Shown piece by piece: positions 10,525 through 23,131 of a stretch of 64,000 nt of DNA; the first letter of the stretch is position 1; each line of letters starts with the position of its first letter. The DNA is from Colletotrichum lupini (taxonomy: Eukaryota; Ascomycota; Sordariomycetes; Glomerellales; Glomerellaceae), in contig NC_064672.1 in NCBI RefSeq assembly GCF_023278565.1, positions 2,294,001 through 2,358,000 on the forward strand, given 5' to 3'. The notes under the pieces are model-generated. The model ran no database searches. It was not told the DNA's origin and saw only the letters and a list, made by a program, of their open reading frames with translations. The translations under genes and the position numbers were made by a program.

Positions 10525-13500
10525 GTTGATTCTATCGAAGAATGTAAGAAGCCGATGCGAGTATTTCTGAGCCAGCAGAGAAAAATGAATGATAAAATAA
10601 GAGGAAGAAAAAAGGCGAATGCAAGAAATGAAGCAAATAGAACGGCGGTCGACGTCGAGGAGAAATTAATCGTTGGAGTTTGGTGATGAAATTAGGTGAA
10701 TCACTCGACACGAAGAGGGAAAGAGGAAAAAGTGAGGAAGGAAAGAGAGCGACAAAGGAAACTCGTCAAGCACTGATTTCTGAACAAGCTTCTATTCATT
10801 CATTGTGGGGTATTTTTTTCGGGAGAAGATATGGATACACAGGACGAGGATGACTTGGAAGGACGACAGAGACCAGAGAGGATGGGAATGACTGGGCAAT
10901 ACGCATAATAAAAGGAAGCCGACTAACACGGCCAGGTCCACAGGATCACCTAGCAATAGGCGCGCAACAATAGGAACAAAGTCGAGAAAAGAAAACAAAG
11001 GCGGCTTACCTGATTCACACCACAATGCCAAAGAAAGCCAGCAATGGGCCCTTTGGCCGTGGCCTTGAAGGGAAATTACCTCGACTTGGCCCAAATCTTT
11101 GTTTCGTTTGGCGACACCCGGTGAGGGTGGATATGGGGATCTGGGCGAGGCTCGTTTTCTAAGCGCGCTCAACAGACGCTCTCAGCCAACCAAATCTGTC
11201 GTCCGGGGTCACGATGAGCGGCTGCCCAAACGCTGCTAAGGCAAGGCGATATTTTCGGAGGCCGAAATGGGGCTCTTGAGATTTGATGTCGTGTTGCCCG
11301 TATTTAGATCGGATGATGTTACGCCCTGTTACGATAGACTCGATCCGTCTTGTCGAAGCCAGGGCTGGGTGTGAGGTGAGAGCTGAGCGCTGAGCGCTGG
11401 ATATGTGATCGCTTGGCGAGAGTGAGGAGTTGTGAGGTAGAATTTTGTTGCTCCTACAATGAGGTCTTATCGAACGATGAGACTCTTGCTTGAAACTTGC
11501 TGAGTGAAACTGAGTTGCAGTATCACAAGAGCTATAGCCCTACTCAAGTCAGGCCAACAGTTGGTGGCTTCATGAATGGGGGCGAACTCGAGAGTGATAT
11601 ACAAGTCGAGATTTGAGTCACTGAACAAGGGGACACCACGGAGCAACGGTTGAATGGTGCCCATCTTTCCAAAAGTCGCCTTTCCGGGGGTGTCGCAGAG
11701 GATAGAAGGCATTTTAACACAACCTGGTCTCGCTCATAGGCTCGGGTTGATCCAGAGAGCTCACGACAAGAATGCGCTGCGACGTCATTGGCAAGACTGG
11801 GGGATTATTGCGGAGAGCCTCCCACCCGTGCCACCTCGTAAGGATAAGGTACCGTCCTGGCGCCAGGTGAACGGCGCCGCTCCAGTGGCATCCCCGTCGC
11901 GAGTCACGCCAGCAGACCAGGTGGTTACCGGTGGCTGTGCCCAGCGGAGGAGGCATGGACGGGTTTGGTGCCGTTGCGGGCGGAGAAACGGTGAGTTGGC
12001 CTGGTTAGGCTGGTCTGGACAATTCTGGATTTGCTGGAGGCATCCGGGGATGTCGCGAGGTTTGTGTGGTTTTCTCTCGGAAACTGCACGAAGGGTCACG
12101 GTGACCGGGGAGAGGATGTTGAGGGACCGCAGCGAGCGAAGCAGGAACAGAGCAAAGATCGTCAGCCAGCAGACGAAAAGAGACGGCGGATGGCTGGCGC
12201 CAGCAGGGGATCCCTGGAGGTATTGCCAAACACTTTGTCCAATCGTCGTGAGAAAAGAGCAGTTCGGCTCTCGCCGCTAACGTCTAATCCTTGTAAGCAT
12301 ATGGCAAGAATGGCCGGGAATTGGATAGGATAATGGTGAAAGAGTGGATATGGACCCTAGATGGGTTTCTTGGTGTTGTGATCCGTGACTGGTTGTTGCT
12401 CGTCGTCTGTCCTTGGGGTCCTTGCTGAGCAACAAGCAATGATCGATGCCAAGCCTTTGCCACCGACCACCGCGGAATGCTAAAAACCGGTTTACGACAG
12501 GAACGGTCTTTTGGAGGCTGATCTTGGTCAGACGGTAGGAAAAGCTTGTCGAAATCCCACAAATCGTGGCATCCCAGGAATGTTCGTTTAATGGCATTGG
12601 CCGGTCATTCACTTCAGGCACAGATAAGAAGATGAGTTGGAAGGCAAGAAGGCAAGGAAGGAACGCAACGTAGGATGGCCTCCACTGCTTCTTTCCTGAC
12701 TTTTCCGACATTGGCCTCCTCTTGCCGATGAGAGACGCAGGCGCAGTCAGAGATGGTGAGGGTGAGATTGGTCATTGAGGTCGCCTTCCAAGTTGCATTT
12801 CTGTGCCATTGCCCCTTCCTCGCGAGATCATTAAGGTACCATTAAGGGAAGTCCATGGAACTTGGAGTGTTGCGGCAATTGGCAGTGGCTCCACTAAACA
12901 AGAAGTTCGCACTTGCCCTGTGCATCCAAGCTCCCACGGCTCTGTCACTCCTTCCTTCTTTCTGTGGGGTCGTCTCAAGTCTTGACGCTGGCAAGGATTG
13001 ATTGGCCGACGGTGGCCCGCGCTCTGCGACGATGGGCGCTTCGCTACAGAATTCATGGCTGCCAACCATGAGGCCGGCGCTTGCGATTTTTGGCCCAGAA
13101 AGCATCTGTTCCTCCAAATGAGAGAATCATTCACGGTCAGGTCCGTGTATAATATATCGTGGGCCTTCCTCATTCAGTCTACCATGTTATTACACGAGAT
13201 GTTTTTAGAGTTTGTTGCAGTCTAATGGTGAACTACATCATTATTGATAATTGCTGCAACAAGTCAGTCGGCTTCGTCCAACTGTCTGGCATTGCATTGA
13301 CATGACTTGCTTCAGCTGCGCCTTGAGCCAGTCACTTTAGTCTGCATTTTTGCAAACTCACCTGAAAACTCTCCGTACGAGACTCCCCAGTCTCAGTCAT
13401 CCTAGCACCGTCTTGTTGGCTAGTAAGATTGCACGTCAGATGCGCAGTCACCCATGGCTTCCAACCTTCTACGGTGACGACATACCTTCTCCAGAGAACT

Positions 13501-14167
13501 GTGAAGAGTGGCTTGACCTGCAGTGCTTGCCTGTGCCACAATTGCGGACCCAAGTCCAACTTTCCATCCCTTTGTCACGTGTTTGGACTGTGATGGGCCC
13601 AGACCCGACTTGGACCTGCCCGACGTGCCTCCCAGGTTAAGCACGGTCAAGCACAGGCACAGGAAGAACAAAATTCCGACACACCCATTTTTCACAGGAT
13701 CCATGCCACTTTCCAGCCTCCTGCCCCTGTCCGAGCTTGCGCATCATATTCACAGCTCAACCCACGCTGCGTAGCAAGGAGCAATCTGTTTTCGGCAGGC
13801 GGTCTCGCCAAACTCAAACCTCGCTATCACATCTCCTACCAGTGCCACCACGGCTTGCCCTAGCACATCTTGACAAGCTGACAACACCTGAGAATCCTTC
13901 GCGACTCACCTTAATTCAAGGCCGTGATTGTCCAGAGACCGATTTGCGACCTCATTTTGTGATTGCTGGCATTGACACACATCCTTGTCACCTGATCAAA
14001 CCCACTCTCGGAATCAACCCGACTCATTTCTAGGCCGCGCTGAAAATTCCTCTTGCGCGCAAAAAGTCTTCAGCCCTCCGACACGACCAGATACTCTTTT
14101 CTCTTCTTTGACAAGTCACAATCTGACTTTTGATCGCGCCCTGCATTCTGCATACGCGACAGCCACA
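10525..14167. other. 3.6-kb intergenic region, divergent promoters
   Basis: This gap separates the divergent PRM1 and KH-protein genes. Open frames reach 208 codons (11654-12280, plus strand) but consist of Arg/Trp/Gly-rich sequence with no conserved motif and no codon bias like the neighbours. The first few hundred bases next to PRM1 are A/G-rich on the plus strand and C/T-rich on the transcribed strand, as in fungal 5' leaders. I see no RNA gene or repeat family. Confidence 0.5.
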
Positions 14168-16151
14168 ATGGCCGAACCACCTCGTGACATCTCCTCCATC
14201 CTCGCTGCCCTAGGTAGGTACCCGAGACACGACACGAATCTGTTTCTGCACCCTCGAACACAGACTGATCGCATTTATTCATTCAGGCGCAGCACAAAGA
14301 GGCACATCTTCGACGCCGACCCAAGGACAGCCCGGCATGCCGCCCAGCTATCCTCCTCCTCCCGGTGGTCAGCCGCCTCCTTCCTACCCCCCGATGCCCC
14401 AGCAGAACGCGCCCCCGTATGGCGGCGGCGGTGGCTACCCGGGACTCCCCCAGCCTACATCCAGCGGCAGTCTGGATCTTAGCTCTATCCGACCCGTCAA
14501 CTCTGGCACAGTCAGCATCGCCGATGCCATCGCGCAAGCCAAGGCCTTCGCTGCTGAGAAGGGCGTGGCATCCTACGACCGACCCCTCGTCTACTCCAAC
14601 GAAGCCCCCCGCGGCCAGGATTCTCGAGCCTACGGCCGATCCTCGCGGTCGCGCTCTCCTTCCAACCGTCGCGACCAGTTCCGCGACAACTTCAACCCCT
14701 ACAGAGACGAGCGCCGGGACGATCGCCCTGCTCCACGAGACTATGGTCATCGCGAGCGATCCTACAGCCCTGGCCCGCGTGGTCGCACTTTCTCTCCTCG
14801 CAACTCTAACGGCAGAGAGCGATCTCCGCTGAGAGGAAGTGGCGGTGGTGACGACAACGCCGAGACAATTCAGATTGAGTCGAGCCTTGTTGGTCTCATT
14901 ATCGGTAGACAAGGCGAAAACCTTCGTCGCATCGAGTCAGAATCCAATTGTCGGGTGCAGTTCCTTCCCTCCAGCGATAATGGTCCTTTCCGCCAGTGCA
15001 AGATCAGTGGTCCCAGGGCACAGCGCAGTGAAGTCAAGGAGGCCATCAACCGCATTATCGACGATAGTGGCATGGGCGCCATCAACCGTGGCGCTGCGAA
15101 CCCCAAGGGACCCCCACCTCGCGACCACCGCGGCGGACCACCTGGAGCAAGCGCTGCCGCCGCTGCCGCCGCCGCTGCCGGAGCCGGAGCTGCAGCTCTT
15201 CGCGACGGTGAGGACTGTATGCAGATTATGGTACCCGATAGAACCGTGGGCCTGATCATCGGTCGCGGTGGCGAGACCATTCGCGATTTGCAGGAGCGGT
15301 CTGGCTGCCACATCAATATTGTTGGTGAATCCAAGAGTGTCAATGGACTTCGACCTGTCAACCTCATCGGCTCTCGTGAATCAGCTGCCCAAGCCAAGGA
15401 TCTGATCATGGAGATTGTGGATAGCGACAGCCGAAACGAGGGCCAACCTGCAGCCCCCACCAAGAAGCCGCAGAGACACGACGGTGGTGGTCATCAGAGA
15501 GACTCTGCGCCCATGGGTGGACCGGGCGGCGGCAGCGGTGACAAGATCAACGACGCCATCTACGTCCCATCCGAGGCTGTGGGTATGATTATTGGCAAGG
15601 GCGGCGAGACCATCCGTGATATGCAGAACGGCACTGGTTGCAAGATCAATGTTGCCCAGTCCTCCGGTCCAGGCGAGGTTCAGCGCGAGATTGCCCTTAT
15701 CGGCTCGCGCGATAGTATCGCCAGAGCCAAGCAGGCGATTGAAGAGAAGGTTGACGCAGTGGTAAGTGACAGGCCTCAATTCTACCGTATATCCATCTGT
15801 AACTAACATGACAACAGCGCCAGAAGAACTCTGGAGGCGGTGGCGGTGGTCGCGGTCGTCAAAACCAAGACTATGATAGAAGCTACTCTCAACAGGGATC
15901 TAACCCATCAGCATCAGGATCTGCTAACCCACCAGCTGCTCAAGCTCCCGCTGGAGCCGACGGAGCCGACCCATATGCGCAATGTAAGTCTATCAATGAC
16001 ACGGCGAGCAACTGGTATCGTATACTAACATTCTGTAGATGGTGGATACCAGAACTACCTTGCCCTCTGGTACCAGTCCCTTGTTTATCAGCAACAACAA
16101 GGCGGCGGTGCGGCCGGTCAGCCCGGTGCAGCGCCTCCTGGAGCCTCATAG
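14168..16151 (+). CDS. Triple KH-domain RNA-binding protein (FUBP/PCBP-like)
   Basis: Four-exon model, join(14168..14213, 14287..15761, 15818..15983, 16039..16151), 599 aa; all splice sites are GTAGGT/GTAAGT donors with CAG or TAG acceptors and the frame is kept. Three type-I KH domains sit at about residues 204-275, 325-392 and 438-505, each with an intact GxxG loop (GRQG, GRGG, GKGG), so all should bind single-stranded RNA or DNA. The N-terminus is Pro/Gly/Tyr-rich, followed by an Arg/Ser/Asp-rich stretch (about 95-200) and an Ala run between KH1 and KH2. The C-terminus has an RGG-like patch (GGGGGGRGRQ) and ends with YAQYGGYQNYLALWYQ, resembling the Tyr-rich tail of FUSE-binding proteins. 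A role in mRNA splicing, stability or transport is likely from family knowledge; the target is unknown. The long 5' leader region is pyrimidine-rich. Confidence 0.92.
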
Positions 16152-18708
16152 AGGTTTTTGCATGCACCCTTTCCGGTAGGGGACATGCTTGTGTGATGTG
16201 ATTGATCACTTGCCTTGGACCTCGACTTGATGCCTCTTTTCGCATTACGTATACTGAAGCACCGCACATGCACGTTGACTATGGAGGCTCATGGCAGTGC
16301 GCATTTACGAACCATTCAACGACTGATACCTTCTTATCCCGCTGGACTTGCAACAGCACAGCGCCCACCTTGTTTTCTTTGGACAAAATCACGAATTGGG
16401 GGAGAGGACCACCCACGGAAGAGCTAGGCAAGCTGCCTCTGGCTTTGCTTAAGCGCGCTGATATCTCGATGCACTGAACCTGGCATTTGACGATGATGAT
16501 GGCACGTTCTCGCTTGCACATGATCCTTGACTGTCATGAACTGGATTCGACTCTTGACATGGACATGGTGCTCAATGCTGCTCTGCAACATGGACTTACT
16601 CCACATTCTCCATGATGCACACTCCTGACGCCTATGTGACGGCAAGGACACCTTTTTGCTGGGTCTTGCGAGCATTCCTGGACTTGACAACTTTGGCACC
16701 TACTACCTCGTGGAACATTTGCAAGAGTGGCCATGATGAACTTTTGAGACCCTTGCCTGCTGTCATGATGCAGCTGCAGGGCACTACTTGGGTGTGGTTC
16801 GCCTGAGGACATACTCTGCCTCTAGGAATGGCATCCGCCTCCACCTCATCTGCATGGTTTTCGACTAAATCTTTCCGTGGATGCACAATCACTTTTTCCC
16901 GAGTAAAGCTCGCTTCCACGGGTTCTATCGTATAGTCCATCTTCCCTTCTCAGTCTTCGTGGGTACAATGCCTGACCGGCATCTTTTCATGCGATATGCA
17001 AAATTGATTCCCAATTTTCTTTGCTTTCCGGTGGATGAAGCGCAACTAGGGACGCGAAATAGGCAAAGGGGAAACAAAAAGAAAAAGCGCACTCTGTATA
17101 ATAGTTAATTCCGAGTCAAATGAATTTTCTCGACCTTGTTTGACACATGTGATGTGTGAGTCCTAGAGCAAAAGAATTCTTTGTGAATCGCATGCGATCT
17201 TCTTCACTCGCGTTCTCAAGGGAACATTTCTTCACACCTCAGCTCCAATGAACAAACCTGTTTGACAACTCATGACAAATGTACGCATGATCCGGAAACG
17301 TCTCTTTAGCAGGACACTGTCGTCGAAACAGAGTGAACGTAGTGTTGAGTGCTCAACAAACAAATTTGAAAATAGGTACAAGATAAGCAACATCCGTGGT
17401 GCCACGTGCTGAGGGACTGGCGCTGTGGTCGCCCCGGATGTGTAGGAAGCTGTGCCTCCCGAGACGTGACGGGGTAAGATGGCGGCATGAGGGAAACCTT
17501 GTTTTTTCTTAGGTAAGGTGATGCAGGCCCAGATCATCCAGATTTGAGTGAGTGAGGCAGTTGTAGCCATCTTCACATGATAAAGAGGGTGAATGATTTG
17601 GACTCTTCAAATGTTACATGGGGATGAGGATGGAGATGTTTGCATGGAGATGGGAAGACGTGATTGGGGATCAGATCAATTCATTCAATTTTGCAAGGTA
17701 CAGATGAGATTTGGACCATAGTGATGATGTGTCGATGTGTTGTGCACGGAGATTGATGGATTGATTGTAAAGCAGATGGCTTTGGAGAGCGGTTGAGGGA
17801 CTGTAAGTGATGTGTGAGAATGACCTCCCATGATCGTGGAATCTTCGTTTCGTGAAATTCTTTCGCCCTCTGTACCTCTAGTGTCATACATCATCTGCAT
17901 CTTCTCTGCCTGCCTCTTGGTTTCATGACTGATGTGACTGTCACAAGCAATTAAAGCCGGATCAGCAGGAGAGAAGAGAGCAGGGGAAGGTGAAGAATGA
18001 TCATCATCAGTCATTGTCAATAATAATCCAGGCTGATGCGACCGGCGTTGTAACACTACATTCGGGGTGGACCGGTGGCCAGTGGACGATGGACGGTCAT
18101 GTTAAGCCCGTGGCCTAGACCAGGGCCGATATTCGCGGCAGAGATTCTTGCATGCTCATCATTATCTGTAGAAGCCTGTGCCGGACTGAGCCGCGAGCGA
18201 GTGTGGTAGTATCCGTAGCGTGGCGTGGCAGGCAGCAAACTTTGATTGATCTTCGCCGTTGAATGGCACTTTGTGTGGGAGAGCCTCAGAAACAGAGAGA
18301 CATGTGTGAGGCAAGGGGGGAAAAGGGGTCCTTCGAAATCGTGGTGTCATCGAACAGACATGTTTTTTGTTCTCTCGCTTATCGGCCCTGATGCGGACTG
18401 CGGGAAACATCTGGCTTGAGATTTGCTTTTCAGAAATCTTGCTGCAAGTTGACTATTGCGGTATATGGACTGAAGTTTTGATTTCCATCTCGCAGGTGTT
18501 TTGGGTGATGGGCAAGTGTGAAAGTAAGGTGAGATCAAGTGTAGATATTCTCGCCTGTGCGGGTGCATGTGCATGGTTGATGTACGTGAGGTTTATCTCT
18601 CTTACCCTCATCTGTCTGCTTGTCTGGATGCATGTGAAATGTCCTTGCGAGCTCCAAGTCTGTGCTGCGCCGTGTGCTCTGTCCTTTTTCTTACCCTATC
18701 CCAATCTT

Positions 18709-18746
18709 CCTGTTGAATCTCCCTGTTGAATCTCCCTGTTGAATCT
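18709..18746. repeat. Tandem 13-bp repeat, three copies
   Basis: The unit CCCTGTTGAATCT occurs three times head to tail, the first copy lacking one base. It is a minisatellite in gene-free DNA with no visible function. Confidence 0.9.
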
Positions 18747-20724
18747 CTTTGGCGATAAGGTTCCATTTGGTTGTTGGTGTGTAAGCTTTCTAAACGGTTC
18801 ATCTGGAAATCAAAAACCACTGGTGCTTGCGATCTGCACAGCCGACGCGTGCGGAAGGACGAGCGAGCCGAAAGTTCTGCGCGGCGGGAAATATCTCCGA
18901 CACCACGCCAAGAAACTGCCAGGCGATTTGACAAAACTTTGGTTTTGTTTGTTTTCTTATCACGGGCGAGACAGGCAAGAGTTTAGCTGTGCTTCGATGC
19001 AAATCTCACGCGAGACATTTGTCGGGCAGGGACGTGTATGCGTGTGTGGTCGCCCGTACGCACACCTCAACTCACAACCGCCCTTCTTACATGCGTCGCC
19101 TACCTACCTGTCAATGTCTGACTGATATTAATTAGCGAGAGCGAGGAGTGTAAGTAAGGTTAAGGTTGGTGTGGGAACAGAGAGACGTGATGAACTGACA
19201 TGCCGTGCAGGGGAGGACGAGGGATGCGCAAGAGGCTGCGTTTCTCCCTTCCCCCCGCATTGGTCGAGTCCCCGACTCTGCCGTCTGTCAGAAGCCGATT
19301 CGTTCATGGCCTCTGAAAGATGTACCGGTATCCGTCGGCAGGTCAGGATATGTGGTGTCACTCCTGTTCTGTTCGGATATTGTCATCCCACCGGCCGGCC
19401 GTAACAGGCGCTCAGTGACGGATGGGCGACGGCCTAAACCGAAAGGACCACTCTAACTTCTCCGTAAACAACGGGGAAAGGAAAGAAAGAGGCGCACGAG
19501 CACGAGGTCCTCAGGTTGGTGTACCCGAGTCAACTTTTTGGGAAAGTTTGTTAACGGACGCTGAACAGCGTCGTTGATTCAGAATAGGTCAAGGGTCTAG
19601 GCCGTTCGAGCCAACGAGCGTAGGAGAGAAAACGGGCTCTTTGAGCGGAAAAGGCGTGCGGATGTACGTGCTCCCGTGCCCGCGTGTTGTTCTACGGAAG
19701 GTGGATTGTCGGACTGTGTGTTCCCTTCGAACCGTCTGCCTTATCTGGCCTTGCATGTGCCGATCCAAGGTTGCAATGCAGGATGACTTTTGGGGGGTCA
19801 TGAGGGGGCAAGAGTGGGAGAATATGGGGGAGCATTTTGGGTAGCACTGTGGCATGAGGCTGTGTTGAATGCAACAACAGCATCTCGAAACCATCGCCAT
19901 AGCTATCTTGGGCCATAAGGCCAGACGATCGAGGGGTTTGTTCCCTTAGAGAGAGCAGACTGACACATAACTGCTGATCCCCGCGGGAGACACTTAGAGA
20001 CACTCAAAGACAGAGAAAGCGGAATGCGGGACTCGGGAGGGGACAACTTGAGGTCTGCCGTTTGCAAGGGAGCTTGATCCCGGAGCTATCCTGAAAGGGG
20101 CATGTTGCATTGCTCGCTTCGCGATCCATGCTCTGCCTCTCTCGCCCGGCCCTAAGACAATCCCATCTCAAAGCTTGTTTTTGCGCCGCGTGTCTCCCGT
20201 GCCTCCCGCACACCTCTTTCTGACTCTCGATCTTCGACTCTGAAGCGTCAATGGTGGAAGTTATCCCGTGCCTACTCTTCTCTTGGATCTTCCGTACAAG
20301 TTGTGTATTGTACTGGCGAAAGTCGTGCTACGTACGCAGAGGCGAAAGGGAAAAGGCTCGGCGCAGTGTCTCAGCGCCGTTGGAAACAACAAGAAAAGCC
20401 ATTTCCGTTCAAATCGCCTCATCTCCACAGAGAAGAAAAGTTACACACGCTGAACAGGAATGGGTGCCTGGAATGTCACTGCAAGAAATGTCTCGGGGCA
20501 AGATGCCCTCTTCCCTCTCGCCTCGCTCTACCCCCGTTCCCGTCCCACCCCTCCTTTTCGTGATCCTATGAAGCGTGGCCGCCAAAGGCCTTTTTTCTTA
20601 CATACATACATCAACTCCACAGGACATCGTTCCTCACGATGGGAAGGCCTGTCTGTGTTCCCCGGCAGAGTGCCGCGGGCCGCGAGTGGATGTGCTGGGG
20701 TGGGTGTGCAGAAGAATTGGAGCA

Positions 20725-20808
20725 CTCTCTCTCTCTCTCACACACACATGGATAGACGGGGAGAGGGGCATGGACATGGGCATGGCATGACATGGCATGG
20801 CATACTGC
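20725..20808. repeat. CT/CA microsatellite followed by ATGGC-type repeats
   Basis: A (CT)n run at about 20725-20739 changes into (CA)n up to 20748. About 20 bp further on, repeated CATGG/ATGGC units fill roughly 20768-20803. Simple-sequence DNA in the gene-free stretch. Confidence 0.8.
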
Positions 20809-21785
20809 GTAGACAGAACAGTCATGACACAGAGAGAGAAACAAGCAGGATACTCAACTCGACAGCCAACAGCGAATGCAGCTCGCTTCTCACTTTCTTT
20901 CTCGTCTCGCGTCTTGATGTGCAGCTAAGCGGCGGCGCAAGGGCGAGGCTAAGCCGCATCCTGCATATAGTCTACTGCAAGACGGTTGGCTGTTGGCGAG
21001 CTGCATGGTGGATGGCAGGCTGGCAGCCAGAGATTCTGAGAGAGAGGGCGCTTCCTGCTCATCTATGATTGTTGCTTTTTTCACTCTCTTCGTCGTTCTT
21101 CCCCTTGAACCTCGTTTCTTCTTCTCAAGTTCACTTCCGGGAGAGGGCTTGGGCTGCATGAGCTCTTCTCGCTTCCTCTCCGAACTCCCTGTCTCTGATT
21201 CCGTCTGTCTCTCAGACTTCTCTACCCGTCGGCCCCTCACCCCCCTCACACACACCCCTACCCCCCCTTTATGATTCTGTCCTGGTGTATCCGTACCTGT
21301 CAGTGTGTCAACACAACCCGTCAAGCTCCATGTCGCGTTTTTCTATCGAGATGTGCTAGGGCCCCCCGTGTCGATCCTTTGAAAGCTTGTGGCTGCCCAT
21401 CCGTCGACGATTGATTTTAGTTCATCCTTCTTCTGCCGTTCAACATTCTTTCCTTCTCCTCGAACCGTGTCCGACTAATTCTTATTTCTCTTACTCTCGA
21501 AAGACCTTGTTTACCCCCTCGTAAGGTCATTGCGGATTCAACTTCCAAACGGTCGATAAACAAGCATAAATCCTTCTTTGTCGTTTTCCCCTTGTCCTAC
21601 CTACCTGATTGAACACTCGCAAAACGAACTCATTCGCCCAGGGATCACTTTGGGGCTTGGGGGAACTCGAAAAACCACACTGCCACCTCTTCCCCTCTCG
21701 ACATCGTACCCAGTCCTCCTCACAACTCCCTCCAAACAGCGCCTCAACTACCTCCCGCCTCAAAAGAGAACACAAAAGAAACACA

Positions 21786-21801
21786 TACACACACACACAC
21801 A
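21786..21801. repeat. (CA)n microsatellite abutting a start codon
   Basis: A CA dinucleotide run ends directly at the AATG of the small Cys-rich gene, forming its immediate 5' leader. Confidence 0.8.
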
Positions 21802-22197
21802 ATGTGCCGCCTCGTGCTCTTCGCGGGCACCTGCACCCGCTGCAACGAATCCCTCACCTGGGCCGACCTCTCCCAGCAGCTCTCGTGCCTCGAGGCCAAG
21901 AACGCCGACAAGTTCGGCTCGTGTCGGCGTGGCGTCGACGTCGAGACACACGCCTTTGACCAGGAATGCGACGCCTGCGCCGGCGAGGACGAAGGCGTTG
22001 CCGGTATGGACTTTGGTGAGCAGGATTTTCAGCAGTATCATCATCAATATCAGCAGTATCAGCAATACCAACACCCGTCATCAGCAGCATACACAGCAGC
22101 AGGATCGTCGTCATCGGCGTCAATACCACAACCCGGCTCGAGCAAGAGGGGCCGGGACGAAGGGGAGGGAAGGAAGAAGAAGAAGGCGAGGACGTGA
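21802..22197 (+). CDS. Small Cys-rich hypothetical protein (131 aa)
   Basis: Single-exon gene encoding 131 aa of unknown function. Residues 1-65 hold a spaced cysteine pattern: Cys2, Cys11 and Cys14 (GTCTRC), Cys29 (LSCLEAKN), Cys41 (FGSCRRG), Cys56 and Cys59 (DQECDAC). The CxxC pairs suggest a small zinc-binding or disulfide-stabilised fold. The rest is low complexity: a Gln/Tyr/His repeat (QYQQYQQYQ), a Ser/Ala stretch, and a basic Lys/Arg C-terminus (KRGRDEG, RKKKKART) that looks like a nuclear localisation signal. No signal peptide is seen. I recall similar short proteins with an MC....TC..C start in other Sordariomycetes, but no function. The ATG directly follows a (CA)n run and a long pyrimidine-rich leader. 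A second small protein beginning MC occurs at 44830. Confidence 0.75.
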   Translation: MCRLVLFAGTCTRCNESLTWADLSQQLSCLEAKNADKFGSCRRGVDVETHAFDQECDACAGEDEGVAGMDFGEQDFQQYHHQYQQYQQYQHPSSAAYTAAGSSSSASIPQPGSSKRGRDEGEGRKKKKART

Positions 22198-23131
22198 AAA
22201 GCTCGATGAAGCTTGCGATAATGATGGAGTTATGACACGGTTCGAACTTTGGGGAGGGTATTTGTCCATCTCTTCCTTTCCCCCCTCTCTCTCTACACTC
22301 CTGGCGAGGCGTTTGGTGTTCGACATGGAATACATACATAATGGCATTGGGGACTTCAGGACTCGGGATACCACGGACGCGATGGTGTTGCGCACATGCG
22401 GGATTGGCATTGGCATCAATCGATTGGAACCACATCAGCAACATCACAGGCACATGACGCATACGACGACGATCAGGACAAAAGGGCGGGCAATAATGTT
22501 ATTTCTGGGTGGGTACACTGGACTTCAAGGTCACAGGTGTGCGTGGCAGGCCTGCGGCGGACTCTCCGCCGCATTCCTGAGGGAGAGGAGAGATACCCTA
22601 GTCTACCTTTTACCTACGTTAGTGGCGTGGCGATTGGGAGGGGCTCCTAGCGAGGGGATCCGCGCCTCTTGGCATGCGGGTAATGTACGACACGTCTCGC
22701 ATGCTCCCTCGCGGGCATCGAGAGGTCACGATGGATTGCTCTTTGACAAGAGAAGAATTCACAGTTAATACAAAAGCGCAATCGGTTTCGCAGCATGAGC
22801 CCTCGTTTCAATACCCCATCCATTGTCCTGCTATCGAGGTTCTCCTGGAGTGTGCCAGGATTTCTTCCACTACTGTAGGATCAGATGAGATATCTTGGAT
22901 GACTACATGATCCAACCTAAATTCATTGCTTGCGATTAGTCGGCCATGGGATGAAGCCATGTATCGTGATCGACCTGAGTGAACGGATGATATGATGCAG
23001 TATTTGACAACTCCAGCCTCCCACGATGCCATTTATCAGCCTACAAGAAGCTCATACGAGAGCAGATTAGGTCGTTCTGGAAGTTAGTCCAATCCTAGAC
23101 CTACTAGGGCATATTCACTCTGCTGCTACAC
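22198..23131. other. Intergenic, convergent 3' ends
   Basis: About 930 bp between two convergent genes. The open frame continuing past 22197 in another reading frame (to 22768) is out of phase with the gene and shows no motif. Nothing else is visible. Confidence 0.5.

Larger units (their letters stand above)
16152..21801. other. 5.6-kb region without a credible gene
   Basis: Between the KH-protein stop codon and the start of the small Cys-rich gene. The part next to the latter (about 21370-21800) is C/T-rich, as expected of a long 5' leader. Open frames reach 202 codons (20460-21068) but that frame reads through CT/CA microsatellites and ATGGC repeats and looks non-coding. I found no spliced model with family resemblance. 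It may contain long untranslated regions or non-coding transcripts; the sequence alone does not show them. Confidence 0.5.

Noticed and set aside
20460..21068. 202-codon open frame in the long intergenic region
   Set aside because: Reads through CT/CA and ATGGC simple repeats (Ser-Leu-Ser and His-Gly runs), and has no family resemblance or matching codon bias.
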